A DNA stretch of 15,272 bases. Source: Motiliproteus sp048265065. Lineage in GTDB: Bacteria > Pseudomonadota > Gammaproteobacteria > Pseudomonadales > Balneatricaceae. The position numbers and the translations under genes are program-made. The stretch spans positions 1 to 15,272 of the forward strand of contig JBLXCH010000077.1 in NCBI GenBank assembly GCA_048265065.1. The letters are read 5' to 3'. Below are positions 1-6,989 of the stretch, piece after piece. Numbering within the stretch: the stretch's first letter is position 1; every line of letters starts with the position of its first letter. The notes below the pieces were generated by a model. It was given only the letters and a program-made list of their open reading frames with translations. It had not been told where the DNA came from and ran no database searches.

Positions 1-175
1 TCCCCTAGCCCGCATGTTGCATCAGATGTTTGAGGCTGCCCCGGAACCGGCCGCTATAAGAGCCATGCTGTTCACAGCATGAAAAATTGATCAATAAACG
101 TTCAGTGGCAGTGTTTCGGGCGCAACTTCCCCAAACCCCATTGTTTATACCGTGCCGGGGACAGCACCACTGTTG

Positions 176-1489
176 CTATCCGGACAACAGTTTGCGCATC
201 ACCTGCGCGTATAGAACTTGGTCGGGATAATGGCTATTCATCATGATCCGGATGCGCCGGGTGTTTCGTGTGACGACCGCGCCGATTTTCAGTAGGCGCA
301 GCCGTAGGGTTGTGACCTGCGCGCGCACATAGCGTGTGCCGCGCAGATAGCCGCTGCGCAGCCGTTCCAGCAGCACATACGCCAGCCCTGACAGCAGCAG
401 GCGGAACTGATTGGGCCACCACTCGTGACAGCTCGTACGGTCGGAGAACAGCCACTTCTGTTCCTTGATCCGGTTTTCCATCTCGCCCCGCAGGCAGTAG
501 CGCCGGTCATACAGCCACTTCGGTGCACCAGACAGATTGGTCACGACATAGCGGTTGTTCGGGCCCTGATAGGAGAACTCGCACTTCGCGATGATGCGGC
601 GTTTGCGCTTCTTCCAGCTCTTCGCCGCATACTCAAAGCTGGTGAACAGGCGCTGTTTAACGCGGGTGTCACGGAACCGGATTGCCGCCTGATAGCGGCG
701 TTTCAGCGCCAGTTTTTCCAGCCGGCTGTTGGTGGAAATGCCGACGATATAGCTGACATTGTGACGCTCACACCAGCGTAGCAGTCGGGGCCGACAGAAG
801 CCGCCATCGCCGCGAAAGATGATCTGAACATCCGGCCATTCGGCGCGAAGTCGCTTGGTCAGCAAAGCCAGGATCGCCCAGGCATGCTTGGCGGCATCCT
901 CGTAGGCCGGCCGCAGGTAGCTGATCAGCAGCTTCTGTCCGCAAAAGACATGCAGGGGGAGGAAACAGTACCCATCGTAGTGACCATGGAAGTGCCGCCC
1001 GACCTGCTGCCCGTGGACACTGTCATCCGTGGCATCGAAATCGAGAATCAAGCGCTTCGGCGGCTTGCGATACGAGTGGATGAACTGCTCGACCAGTTCC
1101 TCGTGGATCGCCACCGCCCAGCGACGGTCGGCGTTGAGTTCAAAGCGGCACAGCGTCGACTGGCTGGCTAACGCCTGATCGGTCCCGACGGCGGTCTGAA
1201 GCACCAGGTCCTGACGCAGATGCTGATGATCATTCAAATCTTCATAGCCAAGCGCCAGCCCAAAGATACGTTGGCGCAGCATCGTTTCGAGCTGGTGCGT
1301 ACAGCGGCGTGGATCACGCGGATCCTGGATGCGGCGGGCAACTGAACGGGTCAAGGCGAGGTTGCTGTCGAGTTGCCGCAGCAGCATGGCGCCGGCATCC
1401 GAGGTGATGTTGCCACCGTCAAAACTGGTTTGGATTTGACGGCCTTTGCAGCGTGGTAATAAGGGTAGAGTCGAGTTACAATCTGTCAT
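176..1489 (-). CDS. IS1380-family transposase (DDE type), apparently intact
   Basis: This encodes a transposase of about 437 residues that would cut and join the ends of its own element. Family signatures are visible: the LILDFDATDDSVHG block with the first catalytic Asp, the FRGDGGFC block with the second, and RGEMENRIKEQK with the catalytic Glu, in the order expected for the DDE fold. I chose the ATG at 1489 over the GTG at 1522. A TATAAT-like -10 on the minus strand (1532-1527) would start RNA near 1520, leaving the GTG leaderless, and IS1380 proteins usually begin close to the MTDCN block. Neither start has a convincing ribosome binding site. No stop or frameshift interrupts the frame, unlike copy 2, so this is the likely source of any active transposase here. 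Confidence 0.92.
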   Translation of the reverse strand: MTDCNSTLPLLPRCKGRQIQTSFDGGNITSDAGAMLLRQLDSNLALTRSVARRIQDPRDPRRCTHQLETMLRQRIFGLALGYEDLNDHQHLRQDLVLQTAVGTDQALASQSTLCRFELNADRRWAVAIHEELVEQFIHSYRKPPKRLILDFDATDDSVHGQQVGRHFHGHYDGYCFLPLHVFCGQKLLISYLRPAYEDAAKHAWAILALLTKRLRAEWPDVQIIFRGDGGFCRPRLLRWCERHNVSYIVGISTNSRLEKLALKRRYQAAIRFRDTRVKQRLFTSFEYAAKSWKKRKRRIIAKCEFSYQGPNNRYVVTNLSGAPKWLYDRRYCLRGEMENRIKEQKWLFSDRTSCHEWWPNQFRLLLSGLAYVLLERLRSGYLRGTRYVRAQVTTLRLRLLKIGAVVTRNTRRIRIMMNSHYPDQVLYAQVMRKLLSG

Positions 1490-1490
1490 G

Positions 1491-1550
1491 GGCGATTTGG
1501 TTGTTATATTCGACGTAAGCACTTGAATTATAACAGAAAACCAAATCGCC
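1491..1550 (-). promoter_or_regulatory. Transposase promoter inside a long inverted repeat
   Basis: GGCGATTTGGTT (1491-1502) and AACCAAATCGCC (1539-1550) are perfect 12-base inverted arms. GTTATA/TATAAC (1503-1508 and 1529-1534) extends the pairing inward. The presumed -10 box TATAAT lies on the minus strand at 1532-1527, inside the repeat, and the inner arm ends one base before the ATG at 1489. RNA started here lacks the outer arm, whereas RNA entering from outside would fold beside the start codon. Copy 2 keeps the structure with one mismatch (5401-5412/5449-5460). Confidence 0.55.
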
Positions 1551-1581
1551 TTTCTTATTTATGCTGCAATATCCGGGCTAG

Positions 1582-2579
1582 ATTGCGTAGAGTTCTGATT
1601 TCGTATGACCTGAGTTCATCAGGACATGTTACAAAACTTCCTCCACCAAGACTCATGTTAATCGCAGCAATTGGATATTTGTTTAACAGAACTTGGCGTA
1701 CATAGCTTAGTGCCGCTAACGTATCACTATTAAAAGCCATTATACATGGAGCAAAACCGGCTCCACCGCAAGAAACATCATCGTTGAATTGTGAGAACAC
1801 TTGAATAGCGAATTATATTCGCCTCAGAGGCTAATCCAGAGGCATTTGTAAGGCCTCTTTTCCCCGCAGCAATCGCTGCAACATGTGTTCCGTGGTCACA
1901 GCCTGCTATATCATAAATATTACAGTTCCTACCAGAGCCATAATCGGTATCTTGTGAGCCACCGTTAGGGCATAAAGTGGTTGAGATTGACGTAGTGTGA
2001 GAAAAACATGCTTGGTCAACGACTCCGACTCCGAAGTCAGGATGAGTAAAATCCACACCAGTATCCAATATGACAACAGTTTTTCCCAAGCCGGTTGCGC
2101 CATCAAGATGCAGTTCAGGAACTTGTATATTTATAGAAGCTGACTGCATTTGTGGCTTTTCTAGCCTATCGATAGCAACATAATCAAACAATGCTTTATT
2201 CGAAAGTAATTCAAACTTTTCACGAGTTTACTCAAAGCGAACATAGTCTGTTAACCCTATTTTCTCCGCATTAATTCCTAGTGATTTTGCTGCGGACAAT
2301 ATTGATTTTACTGCGGCAATACGTTCATTTTTTGTTCCGAGCCTTTCAACTAAATCGTGTCTTACGGTTGGATAAACAATTAATTGGAGCTTTTTATTTT
2401 CTGGCTTTTTTATCTGTCTTTCCGATGGCAATACCTTCTTCAATCTTTATATATTCACTCTCAATTCTTTCATATTCAGGAATGGTTGAGATTTGATTTA
2501 TTGAAGGGGGCGTAAGTGATGAGTTTGGAGTGCATCCAATAATCGCTAATCCGAAAAGCAATAAGATGTAATTCTTCAT
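1582..2579 (-). pseudogene. Subtilisin-like (S8) serine protease lipoprotein, truncated by the IS and degraded
   Basis: The gene starts at ATG 2579 behind a GAGG-type site. Its N-terminus is a lipoprotein signal, MKNYILLLFGLAIIGC, with IIGC as the lipobox. Next comes a propeptide-like stretch, then the catalytic Asp in VVILDTGVDFTHPDF and His in DHGTHVAAIAAG. The block MSLGGG follows, and the copy 1 IS end cuts the frame before the catalytic Ser. Three further lesions are visible. A T6 run at 2406-2411 (A6 in the gene) has one base too many. An in-frame TAA at 2228-2230 separates DYVRFE from TREKFELLSN. An extra base near 1810 breaks ASEANII from AIQVFSQFNDD. Repairing the lesions gives one continuous S8 protein, probably an outer-membrane-anchored protease once. 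It cannot be active as read. Confidence 0.85.
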
Positions 2580-2830
2580 TCATATATCCTCAATCTGGTT
2601 TTAAGGATAGGAACTACACTTTCATAAAAATCACTATCCATTTTAGTAAGTTACGCTAGTAACAAAACTACTGAGAGAACAATATTATTCTCACGGTTCG
2701 CTATGATTTGTGTGTCCGTGTAACACGATCAAATGTAGCAGCTTAGGTCAATTTGACCCTACCCCGAATTTCTTAACCACGTAAAAAAGGAAAATCCGGC
2801 ATGATGAACCTCTGAGATTGTAACCCTCTC

Positions 2831-2884
2831 TTGAAATCGAGCTATACGGAAGAGCAGATCGCCGGCGCATTAAAACAGTGTGAG
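2831..2884 (+). pseudogene. Relic of an IS3-family orfA (helix-turn-helix) start
   Basis: The frame beginning TTG at 2831 reads LKSSYTEEQIAGALKQCE. This closely follows the classic start of IS3-family OrfA proteins (MKKSRFTEEQIAFALKQAE type). The frame then degenerates: a short SEVP and an out-of-frame VSDV, both expected in the next part of OrfA, appear just downstream before stops intervene. No OrfB or clear IS ends were found, so only a scrap survives. Confidence 0.5.
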
Positions 2885-3308
2885 TTCCTGCTTTTAGAGA
2901 GCGAAGTTCCGATTTGTGTCGGATGTGACATTCTTGGCTACCTTGATTAGTTCTCGGGTGGTAGGTCGCGTGCCAGCCCGAAGTGGAGATGGGTTTAGCA
3001 AACACGGAATATCCGGAAATAACGGAAAATACAGCAAGTCTAATCTTGGGAACGACGGCCTGTTGATTAACGACCCAAAGCGGACAAACTCTATCAGCAT
3101 CCATGTGATCTTTCCCTCTAGCAATTGCATCGGATTTGTATAAAAATCAAACGATTGGACGATCTGATGCCGCCATGCTTAACATACCTTTTGATCAGGC
3201 TGGTTGAGAACAGATTTACCGTATAGAAGGAGTAACAGCTCAATGGATCTTTTTTATCCTTTTATATCAGAGGCTTAAGTGCAGCCTAGATTGTCCGATG
3301 AAGATTAA

Positions 3309-3353
3309 AAGGTATACCTTCTAATAATTATTATTAGGTGACTTACCTAATAA
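3309..3353. promoter_or_regulatory. Two palindromes upstream of the HEPN cassette gene
   Basis: AAGGTATACCTT (3309-3320) is a perfect 12-base palindrome. TTATTAGGT (3331-3339) and ACCTAATAA (3345-3353) form a perfect 9-base stem with a 5-base loop, ending 27 bases before the start codon. They may be operators for a self-regulated cassette gene, or part of a divergent attC. The sequence alone does not decide. Confidence 0.35.
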
Positions 3354-3380
3354 ATGGACTGTTATGAGTAGTGGTGACCT

Positions 3381-3851
3381 ATGGGCAACTATGCTGATTT
3401 AGAAACGGATTTCATAGAGAGAACCATACGGCTGATTGGGCAATATACCGATCTGATTCGAGGACTGCCTTTTGACCAACAACTGAATTATACCCTGACC
3501 ATCAACTGCCTACTCGGACTGATAGTAATGCCGAAAGAGCGAGTCATTGCATACATTCCTAGAATCGATTTTTGTAAACAAAATCGATGTGAAATGGGGC
3601 TAGATGAATCTTTCATTGATGAATCAATAAGAGACCTGAAGGGATTGGTCCTAAATCTAAGGCATTCAGTAGCCCATTTTGATATCAATGTTATTTCGGA
3701 CTGTGACGAACGCTTGGTTGATTGGGTTGAATTCAAAGGATCGGGCAATCAGCCGGTGATAATCGCGAGGTTTAGAGCAGCGGAAATTTTTCCGTTCCTA
3801 CAATATTACGCTGATCGGCTTTTGGAAAATATGCGTAACTATCGCCGGTGA
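3381..3851 (+). CDS. HEPN-family protein (pEK499_p136-like), possible ribonuclease
   Basis: This is a 156-residue, mostly helical protein. The key feature is LRHSVAHFDI, giving Arg94-x4-His99, the Rx4-6H motif of HEPN ribonucleases, near the end of a long helical region. Overall length and the LNYTLTINCLLGL and VMPKER blocks resemble the plasmid pEK499_p136 HEPN group as I remember it. HEPN proteins often cut RNA as toxins or in abortive infection, but no substrate can be inferred here. The ATG at 3381 follows a GGTGA-type site. No partner antitoxin (nucleotidyltransferase or other) is adjacent. The gene sits as the leftmost cassette, with an attC-like sequence beginning three bases after its stop. 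Confidence 0.68.
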   Translation: MGNYADLETDFIERTIRLIGQYTDLIRGLPFDQQLNYTLTINCLLGLIVMPKERVIAYIPRIDFCKQNRCEMGLDESFIDESIRDLKGLVLNLRHSVAHFDINVISDCDERLVDWVEFKGSGNQPVIIARFRAAEIFPFLQYYADRLLENMRNYRR

Positions 3852-3853
3852 AG

Positions 3854-3913
3854 CTCATAACCAGGGGCTCCATCTGACCGGTTTTCCGCTGGTGCTCCAA
3901 ACCGGCGCCTGAG
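3854..3913 (+). other. 5' portion of an attC site, split by IS1380 copy 2
   Basis: CTCATAAC (3854-3861), three bases after the HEPN stop, fits the 5' core (RYYYAAC) of an attC. It is followed by an imperfect hairpin with arms CCGGTTT (3878-3884) and AAACCGG (3899-3905), flanked by GCTC and GAGC. The expected 3' core is missing before the IS begins at about 3914. It reappears in degenerate form on the other side, at 5493-5506. Confidence 0.5.
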
Positions 3914-5492
3914 CCTAGCCTGCATGTTGCATCAGATGTTTGAGGCTGCCCCAGAACCGGCCGCTATAAGAACCATGCTGTTCACAGCATGAAAAACTGA
4001 TCCATCAACGATCAGCGACAGTGTTTCGGGCGCAGCTTCCCCAAACCCCATTGTTTATACCGTGCCTGGGACAGCACCAGCGCTGCTATCCGGACAACAG
4101 TTTGTACATTACCTGCGCGTACAGAACTTGGTCGGGATAATGACTGCTCATCATGATCTGGATACGCCGGGTGTTGCGTGTAACGACCGCGCCGATTTTC
4201 AGCAGACGCAGTCGCAGGGTTGTGACCTGTGCGCGCACATAGCGTGTGCCGCGCAGATAGACACTGCGGAGCCGTTCCAGCAGCACATACGCCAGCCCTG
4301 ACAGCAGCAGGCGGAACTGATTGGGCCACCACTCGTGACAGCTCGTACGGTCGGAGAACAGCCACTTCTGTTCTTTGATCCGGTTTTCCATCTCACCCCG
4401 CAGGCAATAGCGCCGGTCATACAGCCACATCGGCGCACCGGGCAGATTGGTCACGACATAGCGGTTGTTCGGGCCCTGATAGGAGAACTCGCACTTGGCG
4501 ATGATGCGGCGCTTGCGCTTCTTCCAGCTCTTCGCCGCATACTCAAAGCTGGTAAACAGACGCGGGTTAACGCGGGTGTCACGGAACCGGACAGCCGCCT
4601 GGTAGCGACGTTTCAGCGCCAGCTTTTCCAGCTGGCTGTTGGTGGCAATGCCGACGACATAGCTGACATTGCGGCGCTCACACCAGCGTAGCAGCTGATG
4701 CCGACAGAAGCCGCTATCGCCGCGAAAGATGCTCTGAATATCCGGCCATTCGGCGCGAAGTCGCTTGGTCAGCAAGGCCAGGATCGCCCAGGAGTGCTTG
4801 GCGGCATCTTCATAGGCTGGACGGAGGTAGCTGACCAGCAGCTTCTTACCGCAGAATACATGCAAGGGGAGGAAGCAATACCCATCGTAGTGACCATGGA
4901 GGTTCCGCCCTACCTGCTGTCTGTGGACACTGTCATCGGTGGCATCGAAATCGAGTATCAAGCGCTTCGGCGGCTAGCGATAGGAGCGGATGAACTGCTC
5001 GACCAGCTCCTCGTGGATGGCCACCGCCCAGCGGCTGTCAGCGTTGAGTTCGAAACGACACAGCGTCGACTGGCTGGCCAATGCCTGGTCGGTCCCGACG
5101 GCGGTCTGAAGCACCAAGTCCTGTCGCAAATGCTGATGATCATTCAAATCTTCATAGCCAAGCGCCAGCCCAAAGATACGCTGGAGCAGCATCGTTTCGA
5201 GCTGGTGTGTACAGCGGTGTGGATCACGCGGATCCTGGATGCGACGGGCAATCGAACGGGTAAGGGCGAGGTTGCTGTCGAGTTGCCGCAGCAGCATGAC
5301 GCCGGCATTCGAGGTGATGTTGCCACCTTCAAAACTGGTTTGGATTTGACGGCCTTTGCAGCGTGGTAATAAGGGTAGAGTCGGGTTACAATCTGTTATG
5401 GGCGATTTGGTTGTTATATTCGACGTAAGTACTTGAATTATAACAAAAAACAAAATCGCCTTTCTTGTTTATGCTGCAATATCCGGGCTAGG
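3914..5492 (-). mobile_element. IS1380-family insertion sequence, copy 2 (defective)
   Basis: The ends, internal hairpin and total length match copy 1, and both copies point the same way. The left end reads CCTAGCCTGCATGTTGC, and the right end on the minus strand reads CCTAGCCCGGATATTGC. Scattered substitutions separate the copies, so they are not a very recent duplication. The flanks GCCTGAG and CATTAAGC share no obvious direct repeat. The element interrupts what looks like an attC site and separates the HEPN cassette from the rest of the array. Its ends still match copy 1, so it could in principle be moved in trans by the copy 1 transposase. Confidence 0.88.
4086..5399 (-). pseudogene. IS1380-family transposase, inactivated
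   Basis: The frame aligns with the copy 1 transposase over its whole length and keeps the catalytic blocks (LILDFDATDDSVH, FRGDSGFC, RGEMENRIKEQK). Two things disable it. A TAG stop at 4974-4976 replaces a Lys codon (AAG in copy 1) just before PPKRLILDFD, which removes the whole catalytic core from the N-terminal piece. The copy 1 start codons are also gone: the ATG is ATA here (5397-5399) and the upstream GTG is GTA. Both start-codon changes are G-to-A transitions. An alternative TTG start upstream could give only a fragment of about 160 residues. I would not expect active transposase. Confidence 0.88.
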
Positions 5493-5506
5493 CATTAAGC
5501 GTAAAG
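5493..5506 (+). other. 3' portion of the split attC site
   Basis: The bases right after the IS read CATTAAGCGTAAAG. This resembles the usual attC ending AAGCGTTARR with one T missing. Joined to 3854-3913 it would give a site of about 75 bp, within the normal attC range. The downstream gene starts eight bases later, as cassette genes often do. Confidence 0.4.
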
Positions 5507-5513
5507 GAAACAT

Positions 5514-6107
5514 ATGGGACTTCACGTAAATGCAATATCAGATTTACCGCTTTCAGAAGAGAGGGATTACTATCTGTACGTGCTCGACTACTACAATTGG
5601 GAAGAACCAATATCGGATACGTTGATAGCCAATCTGCCTAAAATTGAGTCACTTTGTGCAAAATACAACTCCGTTATGGTACGCGGACTTCCCGACAGTC
5701 ATTTTTACTCAGAAGTTCTAAATTGGGTAAAAATTAATGGTCAGGGACCAAATACAATATTACCGGCATTAATGATAACAACGGTCCACCCTAAATATTT
5801 TATTGAGGCTAATGAAAGCGAAGTGGAATCGGAAATCACTGACTCTCTAATTTTCTTAAAGATTAGGGAGGTCTGTAAGCAACCATCTGATGTAGTTAAT
5901 CTGCTCGAAAAAATATTTACTGATATTCGTGAAAAAAAAGAGATCCAAAATTTTACTATCGCCAAGGAGTTACGAGCTTCTGAACACGGCGCATTAGTTG
6001 ATGCTCTTATTCTTGAACCGAATTTTGCTGGTATGGGTGTAAATATAAGAAAACTCGTAGCGTGGGGCAAGTCACGATTAACAAGTTTAGGCAAGGGACG
6101 CTCCTGA
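5514..6107 (+). CDS. Conserved hypothetical cassette protein, 197 aa
   Basis: I do not recognise a named domain. The protein is soluble, with no signal peptide or membrane segment. It contains striking blocks: RDYYLYVLDYYNWEEPIS (18-35), VMVRGLPDSHFYSEVLNW (54-71), ILPALMITTVHP and GALVDALILEPNFAGMGVN near the end. I recall similar hypothetical proteins from gammaproteobacterial accessory regions, without a known role. The ATG follows AAAGGA at a good distance. The coding end overlaps the attC site, so the last residues (NSLGKGRS region) are written by the recombination site and may differ from relatives. Position in an array with nuclease-like genes makes a defence or stress role possible, but nothing in the sequence proves it. 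Confidence 0.7.
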   Translation: MGLHVNAISDLPLSEERDYYLYVLDYYNWEEPISDTLIANLPKIESLCAKYNSVMVRGLPDSHFYSEVLNWVKINGQGPNTILPALMITTVHPKYFIEANESEVESEITDSLIFLKIREVCKQPSDVVNLLEKIFTDIREKKEIQNFTIAKELRASEHGALVDALILEPNFAGMGVNIRKLVAWGKSRLTSLGKGRS

Positions 6108-6135
6108 CGTCGCCCCCCTGATAAAAGCGTTAACT
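6077..6135 (+). other. attC site overlapping the end of the 197-aa gene
   Basis: ATTAACAAG (6077-6085) begins the site and AAAAGCGTTAAC (6123-6134) ends it. The inner arms pair: TTTAGG with CCTGATAAA, and GGGACG with CGTCGCCC, with unpaired bases between them and a 7-base loop CTCCTGA. The gene's TGA lies at the edge of the loop, so about 30 coding bases are part of the recombination site. Confidence 0.7.
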
Positions 6136-6156
6136 TCCCTGAAGGAATAGAGAATT

Positions 6157-6912
6157 ATGTGGGAATTTTCTGGGTCAGTTGAATACGTATGTGATAGCTG
6201 CGGAGCCAGTGATGAGATCCCCATAGCGGATTTCTCTGTCGAATGTGTGGGTGGCGGTGAGCGCCAAATGGGACCAGAAAACTTATATGATGTAATGTAT
6301 GAGTTTGAGTGTACCGATTGTGGAATAGATATCTCACTAAGCTTTCAGGTCTCTGAGTATCCAGCAGAAGTACTAAATTTCACGCTCAATAAATCAACTG
6401 GAGCACAAACTGAGGGCGGCCCTGGATTTGAGTACGTTAGAGAAATATATAGTGCAAGAGATTTATTTTATCTCCATGAGTCAATAGCAGAACTGATCAC
6501 GGCTTTAAAAGCGGATGATCAGCTTCTTGGTGAAATAACATCTCGTGAGTTCGAGCAAATTGTTGCTGAAGTCTTTAAGTCTAAAGGTTATGAGGTGGAC
6601 TTAACTAAAAGAACAAGAGACGGTGGAAAGGATATTATTGCTATCCACACTGATTCATTAGGCATAAGAAATAAATACTTTATCGAATGCAAATGTTACT
6701 CCGAAAGTAACAAAATTAGTGTCGATGTAGTACGCGCGCTGTACGGCGTTAAAAAAACAAAAGATGGCCCCAATAAAGCAATCGTAGTGACCACTTCGAC
6801 TTTCACTAGTGATGCGAGAAAGTTTGTAGAAAACGAGGCGTCTAGCGTCTGGGATTTATCTTTGGTAGATAGAGAACAACTACTTCAGTGGTTAAATGAG
6901 TACAAAAGTTAA
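6157..6912 (+). CDS. Mrr-type restriction endonuclease with N-terminal zinc ribbon
   Basis: This 251-residue protein has two parts. The N-terminal part has two CxxC knuckles, CDSC (12-15) and CTDC (52-55), typical of a zinc ribbon. The C-terminal part is an Mrr-like PD-(D/E)xK nuclease. EFEQIVAEVFKSKGYEV (131-147) is the first helix, DGGKDI supplies Asp159, and IECK supplies Glu177 and Lys179. KAIVVTTSTFTSDARKF is the usual late strand and helix. Mrr enzymes cut modified or foreign DNA. Whether this one reads base modification is unknown, and the zinc ribbon may be the recognition part. An AAGGA lies upstream of the ATG. It is a single-gene cassette with no methyltransferase beside it, consistent with a type IV-like enzyme. 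Confidence 0.85.
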   Translation: MWEFSGSVEYVCDSCGASDEIPIADFSVECVGGGERQMGPENLYDVMYEFECTDCGIDISLSFQVSEYPAEVLNFTLNKSTGAQTEGGPGFEYVREIYSARDLFYLHESIAELITALKADDQLLGEITSREFEQIVAEVFKSKGYEVDLTKRTRDGGKDIIAIHTDSLGIRNKYFIECKCYSESNKISVDVVRALYGVKKTKDGPNKAIVVTTSTFTSDARKFVENEASSVWDLSLVDREQLLQWLNEYKS

Positions 6913-6978
6913 CAAGGCGCTGCTGTCGGACAAATATTCAGCGGCACTCAAAATTTACCACAGAGCGCGGCGTTAGCG
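6908..6978 (+). other. attC site
   Basis: GTTAACAAGGCGC (from 6909) overlaps the stop codon of the Mrr gene. The site closes with GCGGCGTTAGC (6967-6977), a perfect GTTRRRY core (GTTAGCG has the usual first six bases). CGCTG and CAGCG form the clearest inner arms. It is about 70 bp long. Confidence 0.8.
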
Positions 6979-6989
6979 TTGAAGCATCG

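Larger units (their letters stand above)
4..1581 (-). mobile_element. IS1380-family insertion sequence, copy 1
   Basis: The element is bounded by imperfect terminal inverted repeats. The left end reads CTAGCCCGCATGTTGCATCA, and the right end read on the minus strand is CTAGCCCGGATATTGCAGCA, 17 of 20 positions identical. The second copy at 3914-5492 has the same ends and the same length, which fixes the boundaries to within a base. A hairpin with CATGCTG/CAGCATG arms and a TTCA loop lies at 64-81 and recurs in copy 2 at 3974-3991. The right end interrupts a subtilase reading frame. No target duplication can be shown, because only three or four flanking bases on the left are inside the window. 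Confidence 0.9.
2580..3380. other. Non-coding stretch with relics and palindromes
   Basis: I see no intact gene here. Short reading frames on either strand have no family features or plausible starts. Recognisable items are a perfect palindrome GGTCAA-T-TTGACC at 2746-2758, an IS3-type orfA relic at 2831-2884, and palindromes just before the HEPN cassette at 3309-3353. The block CTGTTATGAG (3359-3368) resembles the 3' core of an attC site and is complementary to TAACAG at 3234-3239. A long, poorly conserved attC closing an earlier, lost cassette is therefore possible but not convincing. The stretch reads as decayed mobile DNA between the subtilase remnant and the first cassette. Confidence 0.5.

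Noticed and set aside
425..1171. Frames on the + strand inside both IS copies (also 4335-5369)
   Set aside because: They are antisense to the transposase gene, and the shared pattern follows from the sense codon structure.
2406..2411. A6 run in the subtilase as a programmed frameshift or phase-variable tract
   Set aside because: The run is short, the needed shift is +1 and not the -1 expected at an A-AAA-AAG slippery site, and the gene carries further inactivating lesions.
2748..3143. Overlapping frames of 75-118 codons on both strands
   Set aside because: No start signals or recognisable motifs, and the region shows a relic of IS3 orfA in another frame.
3231..3367. A 137-bp attC before the HEPN gene (TAACAG paired with CTGTTA)
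   Set aside because: Only the outer six bases pair; the inner arms needed for an attC are not complementary, so it was kept as a possibility in the non-coding entry and not called.
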